In this document: piece after piece, positions 51,215 through 60,073 of the stretch
How the letters are laid out: each line of letters opens with the position of its first letter
Position numbering within the stretch: position 1 is the stretch's first letter
Assembly: GCA_019637445.1 (NCBI GenBank)
Contig: JAHBVS010000001.1
Location: 2,202,014-2,266,013, forward strand
Reading direction: 5' to 3'
From: Gemmatimonadaceae bacterium
Lineage (GTDB): Bacteria > Gemmatimonadota > Gemmatimonadetes > Gemmatimonadales > Gemmatimonadaceae
DNA: 64,000 bases
The notes under the pieces: generated by a model
What the model saw: only the letters and a program-made list of their open reading frames with translations
What the model was told of the DNA's origin: nothing
Databases searched by the model: none
Program-made: the position numbers and the translations under genes

Positions 51215-52954
51215 ATGCCCGTGTCCGACCCGCTGAGAGACCGCCTCTCCGAGGCCGTCGCCGGCGACTACGCATTGCTCCAGGAATTGGGGCGAGGCGG
51301 GATGGCGTCCGTCCATCTCGCCCGGGACCTCGCGCTCGATCGTCTCGTCGCCATCAAGGTGATGGCGCCGGAGCTGGCTGCCGTGCCGGAGATGGCGGAG
51401 CGCTTCCTGCAGGAAGCGCGCATCGCGGCGGCGCTCTCGCACCCGCACATCATCCCGATCCACGCCGTGCGTCGGCGTGGCGACCTGCTGTACATCGTGA
51501 TGCGCTACGTGGCCGGGCGCCCGCTCGACCAGGTGTTGCGACGCGCCGGTCCGCTGCCGCTGCCGATGGTCCGCGCGATTCTCACGCAGGTCGCGGCCGC
51601 ACTCGATGTGGCGCATCGCGCCGGCGTCGTGCACCGTGACATCAAGCCGGCGAACATCCTGCTCGACGAGCAGGGCGATGTCGTGGTTGCCGACTTCGGT
51701 ATCGCGCGGCTCGGCGAGCAGCCTGGCCGCACGCAGGCGGGGCAGACCGTCGGCACGCCTGAGTATATGAGTCCCGAGCAGTGTGCCGGCGAGACGGTGT
51801 CCGGGGCGACTGACCAGTACGCGCTTGGCGTCGTGGCCTACGAGTTGCTCACGGGCGCGCCGCCGTTCACCGGCGAGGGCCTCGTGCAGATCGTGTGGCG
51901 CATGCTCAACGAGCAGATTGCGCCGCTGGCCGCGCGCCGTCCGGACTGCGCGGGACAGGTGGCCGCGGCTGTCCATCGAATGCTGGAGCGCCACGCGTCA
52001 GATCGCTGGCCGAGCGTCGGCGAGGCGGTCCGCGCGATGGGTGCGCTGGCATTGCCGGAGAACGACCCCGTGCGGCGCGCTCTTGCCGCATTGGCGCGGG
52101 GCGATGCATCCGCTGTGACCGCCGCAGCGACTGTCGTCAGCTCGCCGCAGCACGCACCGGCCGTGACGCCGCCGCCGCGTGAGCTTGCCGCAGCCCTGCA
52201 ACTGCCCCTTCCCGGCGCCGTGATGTGCATCGACGACGCCGTTGGCTTCGTCCCCGAGGCGCGCGACGCCGCAGGAGCACCGCTGCAGGGTGCGGCGCTC
52301 GATTGGTCGTCGAGCGATCCCGCGGTGGCCCGAGTGGATGCAGAGGGCACTGTCACCGCCATCCGCGCTGGCTCCGCGCGGGTGATGGTGCGATCCGGCG
52401 AGGCTCTGGCGGCGATGGCCATCGTCGTGACCCGGGCCGCGCCACGCCTGTTGCGCATCACTGCGCCTGCCGAGCCGCTGGAGGTGGGCGACCGCATCAC
52501 GCTTGCCTTGGCCACGGGGGACACGCCGGGCTCGTTGCCGCATCCGCGGCTGGCCGCTTGGCGCTCGAGCGATCCGACCGTGTGTACGGTGGACGCTACT
52601 GGCCGCGTGCACGCGCTGGCCGAGGGAACGGTCGAGATTCGTGCCAGCGCAGGTGGAGTGGTGGCTACGAAGGCACTGCGCGTGGAGCGTGCCCGCGTGT
52701 CGGCTGTGCATCTCGCGGTACCAGCGCCGCGCGTGGCGCCGGGCGCGCAGCTGCGGCTGGCCGCATCGCCTGCGAACACGCGCGGACATCCGGTGCCCGG
52801 CCTTCCCGTCAGCTGGGAGGTCAGTAACCCGGCCATCGCGGCCATCACTGCAGACGGTGTGCTGACGGCCCGCGGACGCGGACACGTGATGGTGGCAGCG
52901 CGCGTCGGCGGCCGAGTGGGAACGGCGCGCGTCCTCGTCACCGATGACTGCTAG
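51215..52954 (+). CDS. Ser/Thr protein kinase with C-terminal Ig-like (Big_2) domains
   Basis: A 579-residue protein. The Hanks-type kinase domain (about 18-285) has the glycine loop LGRGGMASVHLA, the Lys of VAIKVM (K48), HRDIKPANILL (D142), DFGIARLGE (D160) and GTPEYMSPEQ. After a Pro/Ala linker come about three Big_2-like repeats, each with W-S-S-D-P-x-V-A type motifs: LDWSSSDPAVARVDAEGTVT, AAWRSSDPTVCTVDATGRVH and VSWEVSNPAIAAITADGVLT. There is no membrane helix between the kinase and the repeats, unlike PknB-type receptor kinases, so the Ig-like domains should lie in the cytoplasm. The ATG at 51215 is used because it places the kinase start normally; GTG 51155 is an alternative. Confidence 0.88.
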   Translation: MPVSDPLRDRLSEAVAGDYALLQELGRGGMASVHLARDLALDRLVAIKVMAPELAAVPEMAERFLQEARIAAALSHPHIIPIHAVRRRGDLLYIVMRYVAGRPLDQVLRRAGPLPLPMVRAILTQVAAALDVAHRAGVVHRDIKPANILLDEQGDVVVADFGIARLGEQPGRTQAGQTVGTPEYMSPEQCAGETVSGATDQYALGVVAYELLTGAPPFTGEGLVQIVWRMLNEQIAPLAARRPDCAGQVAAAVHRMLERHASDRWPSVGEAVRAMGALALPENDPVRRALAALARGDASAVTAAATVVSSPQHAPAVTPPPRELAAALQLPLPGAVMCIDDAVGFVPEARDAAGAPLQGAALDWSSSDPAVARVDAEGTVTAIRAGSARVMVRSGEALAAMAIVVTRAAPRLLRITAPAEPLEVGDRITLALATGDTPGSLPHPRLAAWRSSDPTVCTVDATGRVHALAEGTVEIRASAGGVVATKALRVERARVSAVHLAVPAPRVAPGAQLRLAASPANTRGHPVPGLPVSWEVSNPAIAAITADGVLTARGRGHVMVAARVGGRVGTARVLVTDDC

Positions 52955-52962
52955 CCACTCTC

Positions 52963-53796
52963 CTAGAAGCGGAGCCGGAAGGCCAGTCCCGGCGCGGGGC
53001 GTGCACCGCGACGCGCATCAACGAGTGGTGTGACTGAGAGTCGTGGGGGCGCGAGCTGTCGTGCACGCAGTGTCAGCGCGCGACTCGCTACCACCATGCC
53101 TGCGGCGCCGACGCCGAGGTTGAGCACGGCCAAGCTTGTGGTCCTGCTGTGGTCCAGTCCCTGGACGCCCAGCACGATGGCCGCTGCGCCGGCCAGAAGG
53201 CCAGCGTACGGGAGGACGCGCGGCTGCAGACTCGGCGACACGAGCAGGCTGGCCACCGCCAGGCCGGTGTTGAGGACGGCGCTGGTCTCGAGTGTCTGGG
53301 GCGAGACGCGGGGAGGGGGCTCCTCGAAGATGGGAGGTCCGTAAGTCGGCTGGATCCGCGCGGCCTCCTCCAGAAGAAGCCCGTGCTCGTCCAACCAGCG
53401 CCCGAACTCCACGTGGGACGCCAGCGCGGGCACCCGCACGTGGTTGTCGTTCTCTACGATCTCGTCAATCAGGTCGTGCTCACCCGTCGTCGCGAGCAAG
53501 AATCCGACGGCGCAGAGCACGCCTGTCTGCTGATCCCGGAAGTACGGCACGAACCGACCAGGAAAATCGCGGTTGATCGGGAACTGCCCGGCGTCGCGGT
53601 ACGCGCGCAACCTCCTCGTGAGCTCGGCACGGTTCCGCTGCTGCGTCGTCGTAAGTCCGCTGAGGTCGCGCGACGCCATCATCGCGAGCGCGCCGTCCAG
53701 GTGAGCCTGCACCCGCAGGACCTCGGCTGTCGCGGGCGCGGTGGACAAGGGCGATGTCGCGAGCGACACGGCGGTGGCGACGGCGCGCAGAAGCAT
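52963..53796 (-). CDS. Exported protein of unknown function with FPGR...CAVGFLL motif
   Basis: A 277-residue protein with an N-terminal signal (LLRAVATAVSLATSPLST). The first domain (about 30-150) has a distinctive run: FPINRDFPGRFVPYFRD, then CAVGFLLATTGEHDLIDEIV and NDNHVRVPAL, ending with WLDEHGLLLEEAARIQPTYG. I recall similar unnamed proteins, but no function. Three hydrophobic helices (TSAVLNTGLAVASLLVSPSL, YAGLLAGAAAIVLGVQGL, SLAVLNLGVGAAGMVVA) then lead to a short basic tail. It ends 8 bases from the kinase stop, convergently, and is divergent from the next gene across 154 bases. Confidence 0.6.
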   Translation of the reverse strand: MLLRAVATAVSLATSPLSTAPATAEVLRVQAHLDGALAMMASRDLSGLTTTQQRNRAELTRRLRAYRDAGQFPINRDFPGRFVPYFRDQQTGVLCAVGFLLATTGEHDLIDEIVENDNHVRVPALASHVEFGRWLDEHGLLLEEAARIQPTYGPPIFEEPPPRVSPQTLETSAVLNTGLAVASLLVSPSLQPRVLPYAGLLAGAAAIVLGVQGLDHSRTTSLAVLNLGVGAAGMVVASRALTLRARQLAPPRLSVTPLVDARRGARPAPGLAFRLRF

Positions 53797-53950
53797 CGGG
53801 ACTCCGTGGCAGGGTTTGAAAGCAGACTACCCAGCGATCCCAGAAGGCGTCACCTCGTGGGCAAGCGGTCGCACTCGCCGGCGGGTGCTTCCTCGCCACG
53901 CCGTCGCTCAAGTGCTACCATCACTGCTCACCCGCCGACCCTAGAGACCC

Positions 53951-54541
53951 ATGCCACGCCGCCTCGCCCTCGCCGCCGTCCTCGCCCTCCTTGCGACGCC
54001 CGTCGACGCGCAGCAGGCGCTTCCATCGGTCGCCGAACAGGTCGCCGCCGCCGTGCTGCCGCTACCCGCAGAGTTGCGTGCGGGCGCCACGGTGCTCGGC
54101 TACCGACAGCCCGGCCAGCTGGTCGAGCTGCGTCGTGGCAGCAACGGCATGCGCTGCCTCGCCCTCTACGCCGTGCGCGAGGACTTCCACGTCGCCTGCT
54201 ACCAGGACGGCTTGGAGCCGTTCATGGCGCGCGGGCGCGCATTGCGCGTTGAAGGTGTCGAGGGCCCGATGGTGGACTCCGTGCGCTTCCGCGAGGTTGC
54301 CGAGCGCAAGTTGAAGCTGCCGGCCTACGGCACGCTGTACTCGATCACCACGCAGCGCGCGAACTTTAACGCCGCGACGAACACGGTGAAGGAGGCAGGC
54401 CTGCTGGCGGTGGTCTACATCCCGGGTGCGACTCCGGAGAGCACCGGACTCTCCGCACGTCCGCGTCGCGATGGACCTTGGCTGATGTTCCCCGGCACGC
54501 CAAAGGCGCACATCATGATGGTGGGGTCGATGAATCCCTGA
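53951..54541 (+). CDS. Small secreted protein of unknown function
   Basis: A 196-residue protein with a signal peptide (LALAAVLALLATPVDAQ). The mature part has VAAAVLPLPAELRAGATVLG, then NGMRCLALYAVREDFHVACY with two Cys that may pair, and GTLYSITTQRANFNAATNTV. No family is recognised. Its stop is 6 bases from the convergent end of the ATP-grasp gene. No promoter motif was read in the 154-base divergent spacer 53797-53950. Confidence 0.6.
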   Translation: MPRRLALAAVLALLATPVDAQQALPSVAEQVAAAVLPLPAELRAGATVLGYRQPGQLVELRRGSNGMRCLALYAVREDFHVACYQDGLEPFMARGRALRVEGVEGPMVDSVRFREVAERKLKLPAYGTLYSITTQRANFNAATNTVKEAGLLAVVYIPGATPESTGLSARPRRDGPWLMFPGTPKAHIMMVGSMNP

Positions 54542-54547
54542 GGCGGC

Positions 54548-55462
54548 TCAGCCGCGGTTGACGCGCGCCGCAACCGCCCGCGCCATCCGCTGCGCCGCCG
54601 CCGGATGCGTGCGGAGCCAGAGCTCCGGTTCGATCAGCTCGAGCTCCATCACCTGGAGCGCGCCGTCCGGATCACGCACGAGGTCCACGCGCCCGTAGAT
54701 CGGCCGCGGCGACACCGCCGCCATCGCCCGCTCGGCGAAGGCGATCTCCTCGGCACTCGGCACCACCTCGATCCAGGTCCCGCCGTGGTCATCCTGCACG
54801 CGGAAGTCACCGGGCCGCGCGCGCTTGCGCACCGCGTGGGTGACGAGGCCATCGATCACCACGAGCGTCAGTTCGCCCTCGGTGAGGATAGACGGCACGA
54901 AGGGCTGCAGGATGAACGCTTCCTCCGCGCGCAGCGCGGCCAGCGTGTGCCCGACCGCCGCAGCGTTCACGCGCGAGACACGATGCGTGTGCCGCGCCGC
55001 GCCCGAGACACAAGGCTTAATGACGGCTTCACTCCAGCCGCAGCCGTCCAGCACCTCCTGCAGGCTGCGCGGATCGCCGGCCTCGATGAACACCGAGGGC
55101 ACAGTCGGCACGCCTCGACGCCCGAGGTCATCGAGGTAGTGCTTGTCGAGGTTCCACCAGATCGTCTCCGGCACGTTCAGCAGCTGCGTGGCCTGCTCCG
55201 CACGTCGTAGCCAGGCGCTGAACTCCTCGAAGCGGTCGAAGTAGTCCCAGGTGCTGCGAAAGACAGCTGCGCGGAACTGCGACCAGTCGACAGACGGGTC
55301 CGCCCAGTCCACCCGCTGCGCCGAGAGGCCCTCGGCGGCGAGGCCCTCCATCAAGAGTGCATCGTCACGCAGGATGTTGCCGAGATACCAATCGTCCGCT
55401 GCCGCGGCCTCGGCGAGGTAGCGGCGATCGGTCAGCAGTGCGATGTCGGGAGCGTGGGACAA
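54548..55462 (-). CDS. ATP-grasp family protein (glutathione-synthase/DcsG-like)
   Basis: A protein of about 304 residues. It starts as LSHAPDIALLTDRRYLAEAA, with TTG 55462 the nearest usable start; no ATG or GTG occurs in a suitable place, so the start is uncertain. RSTWDYFDRFEEFSAWLRRA and WWNLDKHYLDDLGRRGVPTV are typical of small ATP-grasp ligases of the cycloserine-synthesis DcsG type. WSEAVIKPCVSGAARHTHRV holds the ATP-binding Lys, and YGRVDLVRDPDGALQVMELE with LIEPELWL supplies the metal ligands. It should join an amine and a carboxylate, but substrates are unknown. Last gene of a six-gene minus-strand operon. Confidence 0.75.
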   Translation of the reverse strand: MSHAPDIALLTDRRYLAEAAAADDWYLGNILRDDALLMEGLAAEGLSAQRVDWADPSVDWSQFRAAVFRSTWDYFDRFEEFSAWLRRAEQATQLLNVPETIWWNLDKHYLDDLGRRGVPTVPSVFIEAGDPRSLQEVLDGCGWSEAVIKPCVSGAARHTHRVSRVNAAAVGHTLAALRAEEAFILQPFVPSILTEGELTLVVIDGLVTHAVRKRARPGDFRVQDDHGGTWIEVVPSAEEIAFAERAMAAVSPRPIYGRVDLVRDPDGALQVMELELIEPELWLRTHPAAAQRMARAVAARVNRG

Positions 55463-55514
55463 CGGCGTAAGGCGGGCTGTGGGGGAACCGGACGACGGGC
55501 GCGCGACGCGACGC

Positions 55515-55979
55515 CTACTGCAGCCGCCGCGCAAAGCAGTGCTTCCGCCCGACCTCGATCTCCGTGCGGTCCACCTTCACATAGCGCGTGATCTTCTCGG
55601 GATACGTCTCCAACGGCACGCGTTCAAACCCGCAGTTGAGGAAGAGCTCGTCGGAGTACGACACCGCGAAGAGGTCCGAGTACCCGCGCTTCTTCGCCAG
55701 CTTCACCGCGGCGTCGATGAGCTTCTTGCCGTAGCCGAGCCCCTGCGCATCCTGCTCGATGGCCAGCGAGATGATCTCCGCCACCGAAGGCGAGTACTCG
55801 TCGAGCGCGATGCAGCCGATGACGCCACCCTGCGCGTCGCGCAGAACGCGATAGTCGCCCAAATGGTTGGCCGCGAACTCAGCGGAGCGCGACAGCGTCT
55901 GGCCGGAGGCCGCGAATCGGTTGTTGAGCGACAGCAGTTGCCCGATGTCGGTCTCGTTGGCGGTGGTGATGCGGGTCAT
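55515..55979 (-). CDS. GNAT-family N-acetyltransferase
   Basis: A 154-residue acetyltransferase starting MTRITTANETDIGQLLSLNN. The acetyl-CoA loop is SLAIEQDAQGLGYGKKLIDA (Q/RxxGxG/A type), followed by AAVKLAKKRGYSDLFAVSYS and the C-terminal DELFLNCGFERVPLETYPEK. The latter pattern resembles the GNAT domain of N-acetylglutamate synthases and related proteins. Since argJ supplies N-acetylglutamate elsewhere in the window, that role is not required. Its ATGA overlaps the ABC permease stop. Confidence 0.85.
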   Translation of the reverse strand: MTRITTANETDIGQLLSLNNRFAASGQTLSRSAEFAANHLGDYRVLRDAQGGVIGCIALDEYSPSVAEIISLAIEQDAQGLGYGKKLIDAAVKLAKKRGYSDLFAVSYSDELFLNCGFERVPLETYPEKITRYVKVDRTEIEVGRKHCFARRLQ

Positions 55980-57727
55980 CGTTCGACGGCCTCCAGCCGA
56001 CGCAGGGCGATGCGAATGGGAATCACGGTGGCGCCGATGCAGAGCAGGGCGGCGAGGCCAAAGCCCAGCGCCATCTCCGTGGGCTCGATCGGTTGCCCGA
56101 AGGCCTTGGCGGCAAGGTAGCCATACACGGGCCGCGCCTCGAGCACGACCACGCCGCCGATGACGGCCACCGACGCCATCATATAGAGGAGGCCCCCGAA
56201 CGACGTGGGGATCTGCGCGGCGTTCTCGGTCTCGAACTGCGGGAACATCGTGCCGAAGCCGATGGCCATCCCACTCAGCGCGAAGGTCATCAGCGTGATG
56301 CTGCCCACGCTGACGAAGAACATGAAATCGCTGACCTCGAGCAGATAGTCCGTCACGCCGACAATCGCGACCGCGAGGATGAGCAGTGGCGTCGTGCCCA
56401 CCCAGAACTTGGCCCAGAGCAGGTCGCGCACGGCCATTGGGCTGGAACGCAGCAGCCACAGCGTGCGCCCCTCGAGCGAGACGCCGGGGAAGATGAAGCG
56501 CGCCGCGATCGACGCGAGCACGAATCCGGCCAGCACCAGGTTCAGGAAGGGCACCACGTTCACGAGGAAGAAAGTGATGCCTTCGCCGCGCAGCGGCAGG
56601 AACTTGATGTTGTAGACGTAGACGACCACCAGCACGGCCAGCAGGATGAGCTGCGACCACTGCGTGGTGTCGCGGAAGAACAGTCGCAGTTCCTTGAGGA
56701 CGAGTTCGCGGCGCAGGATCCCAAAGGGCGAAAGCAGCGTGTCGCCGAGCGTGGCGAGGAAGCCGCCCTTCTTCACCCAGCGCTGCGCGCTCTCCTGCGC
56801 CTTGCTGAACCCCGTGTGGTAGAGCCAACGGTGGAGCAGGGCACCAAGCACCACCGCGGCGGCCGCCGTGCTCCACAACATGTAGAGCGAGAGCCAGTCC
56901 GGCCGCTCCTGCAGGAAGCCCATCGTCGCCTTCGACACCCACTCGCTGGGCAGCAGCGGCGAGGTCGGCGTGCGGAGTACCGTGATGAACTCCATCAGCG
57001 AGCGGAATCCCTCGGGGCGCGCCAGCCGCTCGGGGCGGATCAGCCGGAACAGCAGCACGATGCCACCGGCCGCCAGCACCGCGATCACCGAGAGGATGTC
57101 CCGCGTGCGCCGCGCCGGGAACACGTTCACGAGAATCAAGGTCACCGCGCTGCCGACCACCGCCGGGATGACGAACATCGGCAGCATCACCGCCAGCGCC
57201 ACGAGCGGGAACAGCAGGCCACCCTTGTACACGATGCCATATGCCGTGAACATCGGGATGGAGACCAGCACCACCATCCAGCTCGATGCGACAATCGTCT
57301 CCAGCAGCTTGGCACCGTAGAGCCGCAGCCAATCCACCGGCGCCGCCACGAGCATGTCGAGGTCCTTCGCGAGGAAGAAGCTCGACAGCGCCGTGATCAC
57401 GTTCGACAGCAGCAGGATGGACGTGAAGCCCAGCAGCATCAGGCCGAGCAGCTTGCCCGCCAGCAGCGCGCCGATCTCCTCGACGCCGCGGAAGTACGTC
57501 AGTAGCCGGTAGAGCACGCCGAAGATGAAGGCCCAGAACATCACGCCGACGAAGGCGAGGATGCCGAAGCGTGCGCCGCGGCCCTTCTCGCCCTTCACCG
57601 TGCGCGCGCGCGCCGTCAGCCACTTGGGCAGTAGCAGGTGTAGCAGCGGCGGATCAGGCAGCGTTGCCTGATGCTCGCCCGTCGGCCCCAGCAGGGGCGG
57701 CTGCAGGACTTCAGGCGTCGAGGACAT
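55976..57727 (-). CDS. ABC transporter permease (ABC-2-like exporter)
   Basis: A 583-residue integral membrane protein with about a dozen hydrophobic segments (GILAFVGVMFWAFIFGVLYR, LLGLMLLGFTSILLLSNV, LYMLWSTAAAAVVLGALLHR and further C-terminal helices such as LVLAGFVLASIAARFIF). It is of the putative ABC exporter type that pairs with a separate ATPase. The C-terminus holds SVAVIGGVVVLEARPVYGYL. The start is ATG 57727, overlapping the last 17 bases of the ATPase gene. No substrate can be inferred. Confidence 0.85.
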   Translation of the reverse strand: MSSTPEVLQPPLLGPTGEHQATLPDPPLLHLLLPKWLTARARTVKGEKGRGARFGILAFVGVMFWAFIFGVLYRLLTYFRGVEEIGALLAGKLLGLMLLGFTSILLLSNVITALSSFFLAKDLDMLVAAPVDWLRLYGAKLLETIVASSWMVVLVSIPMFTAYGIVYKGGLLFPLVALAVMLPMFVIPAVVGSAVTLILVNVFPARRTRDILSVIAVLAAGGIVLLFRLIRPERLARPEGFRSLMEFITVLRTPTSPLLPSEWVSKATMGFLQERPDWLSLYMLWSTAAAAVVLGALLHRWLYHTGFSKAQESAQRWVKKGGFLATLGDTLLSPFGILRRELVLKELRLFFRDTTQWSQLILLAVLVVVYVYNIKFLPLRGEGITFFLVNVVPFLNLVLAGFVLASIAARFIFPGVSLEGRTLWLLRSSPMAVRDLLWAKFWVGTTPLLILAVAIVGVTDYLLEVSDFMFFVSVGSITLMTFALSGMAIGFGTMFPQFETENAAQIPTSFGGLLYMMASVAVIGGVVVLEARPVYGYLAAKAFGQPIEPTEMALGFGLAALLCIGATVIPIRIALRRLEAVER

Positions 57728-58469
57728 CCACCAGGTCCCGCGCCGCGTTCTCGCCCGTCAGACGGAGGAACAGTTCCTCGAGCCCCTTCTCGCCGCCCTG
57801 CAGCTGCTCACGCAGGTCGCGCATCGTCCCGTACGCCTTGATCTCGCCCTGCACGATGATGGCCAGGCGGTCGCAGAGCGACTCGGCCACCTCCAGCGTG
57901 TGCGTCGAGAAGATGATGGTGTGGCCGCGGCGCGTGTACTCGCGGAACAGGTCCTTGAGGATGCGCGCCGCCTTGGGGTCGAGGCCCACCATCGGCTCGT
58001 CCACGACAATCACCTCGGGCCGATGCACGAAGGCGCTGGAGATGATCAGCTTCTGCCGCATGCCGTGCGAGTAGCTCTCCACCAACTCGTCGCGCCACTG
58101 CTCGAGGTCGAACAGCGCCAGCAACTCGCGTGCGCGGTGCTCGACCTCGGGGCCTTCCTGGTCGTACAGCCCTGCGACAAATCGCAGGAACTCCGAACCG
58201 GTCAGCTTCTCATAGATGAACGGCCGGTCAGGAATGAAGCCAAGCTTGGACTTGGCGCGCACTGGATCTCCGATGAGGTCCACGCCCGCCACGGAGATGG
58301 CGCCGCTGGTCGGCTTGAGGATGCCGGCCATCATGCGCAGCGTCGTCGTCTTGCCCGCGCCGTTCGGCCCGAGAAACCCGAAGAGTTCGCCGCGCGGCAC
58401 CACGAGGTCGATGCCCTTCACGGCCACGAAGTCGCCGTACTGCTTGGTCAGCTTCTTGATCTCGATCAT
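57711..58469 (-). CDS. ABC transporter ATP-binding protein
   Basis: A 252-residue ABC ATPase. Walker A is LGPNGAGKTT (33-42), Q-loop region DRPFIYEKLTG, signature YSHGMRQKL (a variant of LSGGQ), Walker B VIVVDEPMVGLDP and the switch His in IIFSTHTLEVAE. It is of the CcmA/NatA-like family that works with a separate permease, here the next gene. Its ATG overlaps the transglutaminase stop (ATGA). Confidence 0.95.
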   Translation of the reverse strand: MIEIKKLTKQYGDFVAVKGIDLVVPRGELFGFLGPNGAGKTTTLRMMAGILKPTSGAISVAGVDLIGDPVRAKSKLGFIPDRPFIYEKLTGSEFLRFVAGLYDQEGPEVEHRARELLALFDLEQWRDELVESYSHGMRQKLIISSAFVHRPEVIVVDEPMVGLDPKAARILKDLFREYTRRGHTIIFSTHTLEVAESLCDRLAIIVQGEIKAYGTMRDLREQLQGGEKGLEELFLRLTGENAARDLVDVLDA

Positions 58470-60073
58470 CGGGCGTCCAGGATGTCCACCTTGAGGTTGC
58501 CGACGAGGCGCAGCAGCTCGCCCTGTCGCGAGAGTCCGCCCCGGATGAAGCGCAGGTGCGCGGCATCGGCGGGGAACTGGCCGAAGGTCGGGTCCACCGC
58601 CACCCAGTCCCGCAGCCGCACTTCCGGCCAGGCGTGGTAGTAGAACTTGCCGTTCACGTAGGCCAGCCCGGTGTTGATACGTGCCGGGATGCCCGCCGCA
58701 CGCGCCAGCGCCACGAAGAGCTGCGTGTGCTCATTGCAGTCGCCGCGCCGCGTACGCAGCACCTGGATGGCGCTCGGCACGCTGATGGTGATCGCCTTTT
58801 CCAGCGAGTCGAATACCCAGCGATTGATGCGTTCGGCCACCACGCCGGGATCGCGATCGTTGCCGGCGATCCGCACGGCGAGGTCCACGATCTCGCGGTC
58901 GTTCACCTGCAGCAGCGGTTCCGCCGCGAGCTCGGCCGCGTAGCGTTGCCGGAAGCCCTGCGACACACTGGCCAACGACCAGTCGGGGTTCAGTGCGCCG
59001 GCTGGCTCACGGAAGACGCGCAGCGTATCACCGTTCAGCGTCTGGCGTCCGCCGCGCAGGTCGAAACTCCCGAGCGGCACACCGGTCAGGCGCGCCGTGA
59101 GCACGCGGGGTGCGGCGCGGCCCGGCATCTCCCCGGCGGCGATGGCCGTGCCCTCGAGCAGGTCGCCGAGCGATCCGCTGCCGCTTGAGCCGCTCGCACC
59201 GCCCGCGGCACCGAGGTTGCGACGCCAGTTCTCGAACGCGAGCTCGTAGGCCGAGCGGCGCAGTGAGATGCCGCCGGGCTGCGTGCTGGCGACGACTCCA
59301 CCGTTGGCATCCACCCAGCCGCTGAAGCCGGAGCCTTCGCCCTCGGGTTCGAGCTTCCACGCGCGCACCGTATCCTCGTGCGCCGCGATCCAGCGGTTGC
59401 TCGCGGGGTCGTAACCCGCGCTGTCGACGACCGTGAACAGCGACTCGGCGGCGATCCGCACGCGAGCCTCCGCCGGCGACATCGTGCGCGGGTCGAAACT
59501 GGCCAGCGTCACCACGGCGCCGACCTTCGGTTGCTGCACCAACACGGCGGCTGCCGGAATGAGCGTCGGCACGAGGATCGGTCCCTCGACTGCGATGCGC
59601 TGCGTGTCGCTCGGTTGTCCGGGCATCTGGAGCACGAAGGCGACGGCGCTGTCACCCTCAACGCCGCCAGACACCGACATCGGCGCATCCGGCGCCTCGA
59701 TGGCCACGTCGAAGCGTCGCAGGGCCAGCGCACGTGAGAGCGTGATCACGCTGCGCGCGCTCGCGCGCAGGTTCTGACCCGCCACCGGCAGGTCGGCGAT
59801 AAAGTAGTCGACGACCTCGAACGTGGTCCCGGTCGTGTCGATCGTGGTGGAGGCGAAGCCGATCTGTCGGCCGTCCTGCTCCACCACGTAGTAGTTGGCG
59901 CCCGGCGGCAGGCGCATCGCCGCCTCGGCGAGGATGGCCGCACGCTCGCGGAAGAACTCGCGGCGCACCAGCGCGACGAGGCCGGCACTCCAGGCGAGCA
60001 GCACGACGATGGCAGTGAGGCGTCGCCTGTTTCCGCGCGGCGGCGCTGAGGGCCGCGATGGCGTCGCGCTCAT
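58466..60073 (-). CDS. Transglutaminase-domain membrane protein
   Basis: A 535-residue protein with an N-terminal anchor (LTAIVVLLAWSAGLVALVRR), so most of it should be outside the cytoplasm. The middle (about 60-400) is beta-rich. The transglutaminase-like core near the C-terminus has the Cys in RRGDCNEHTQLFVALARAAG, then NGKFYYHAWPEVRLRDWVAV with the His, and DPTFGQF with the Asp, so the catalytic triad is complete. Such domains can be peptidases or cross-linkers. Overlaps the ABC ATPase start (ATGA) and follows the TPR gene by the same overlap. Confidence 0.88.
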   Translation of the reverse strand: MSATPSRPSAPPRGNRRRLTAIVVLLAWSAGLVALVRREFFRERAAILAEAAMRLPPGANYYVVEQDGRQIGFASTTIDTTGTTFEVVDYFIADLPVAGQNLRASARSVITLSRALALRRFDVAIEAPDAPMSVSGGVEGDSAVAFVLQMPGQPSDTQRIAVEGPILVPTLIPAAAVLVQQPKVGAVVTLASFDPRTMSPAEARVRIAAESLFTVVDSAGYDPASNRWIAAHEDTVRAWKLEPEGEGSGFSGWVDANGGVVASTQPGGISLRRSAYELAFENWRRNLGAAGGASGSSGSGSLGDLLEGTAIAAGEMPGRAAPRVLTARLTGVPLGSFDLRGGRQTLNGDTLRVFREPAGALNPDWSLASVSQGFRQRYAAELAAEPLLQVNDREIVDLAVRIAGNDRDPGVVAERINRWVFDSLEKAITISVPSAIQVLRTRRGDCNEHTQLFVALARAAGIPARINTGLAYVNGKFYYHAWPEVRLRDWVAVDPTFGQFPADAAHLRFIRGGLSRQGELLRLVGNLKVDILDAR

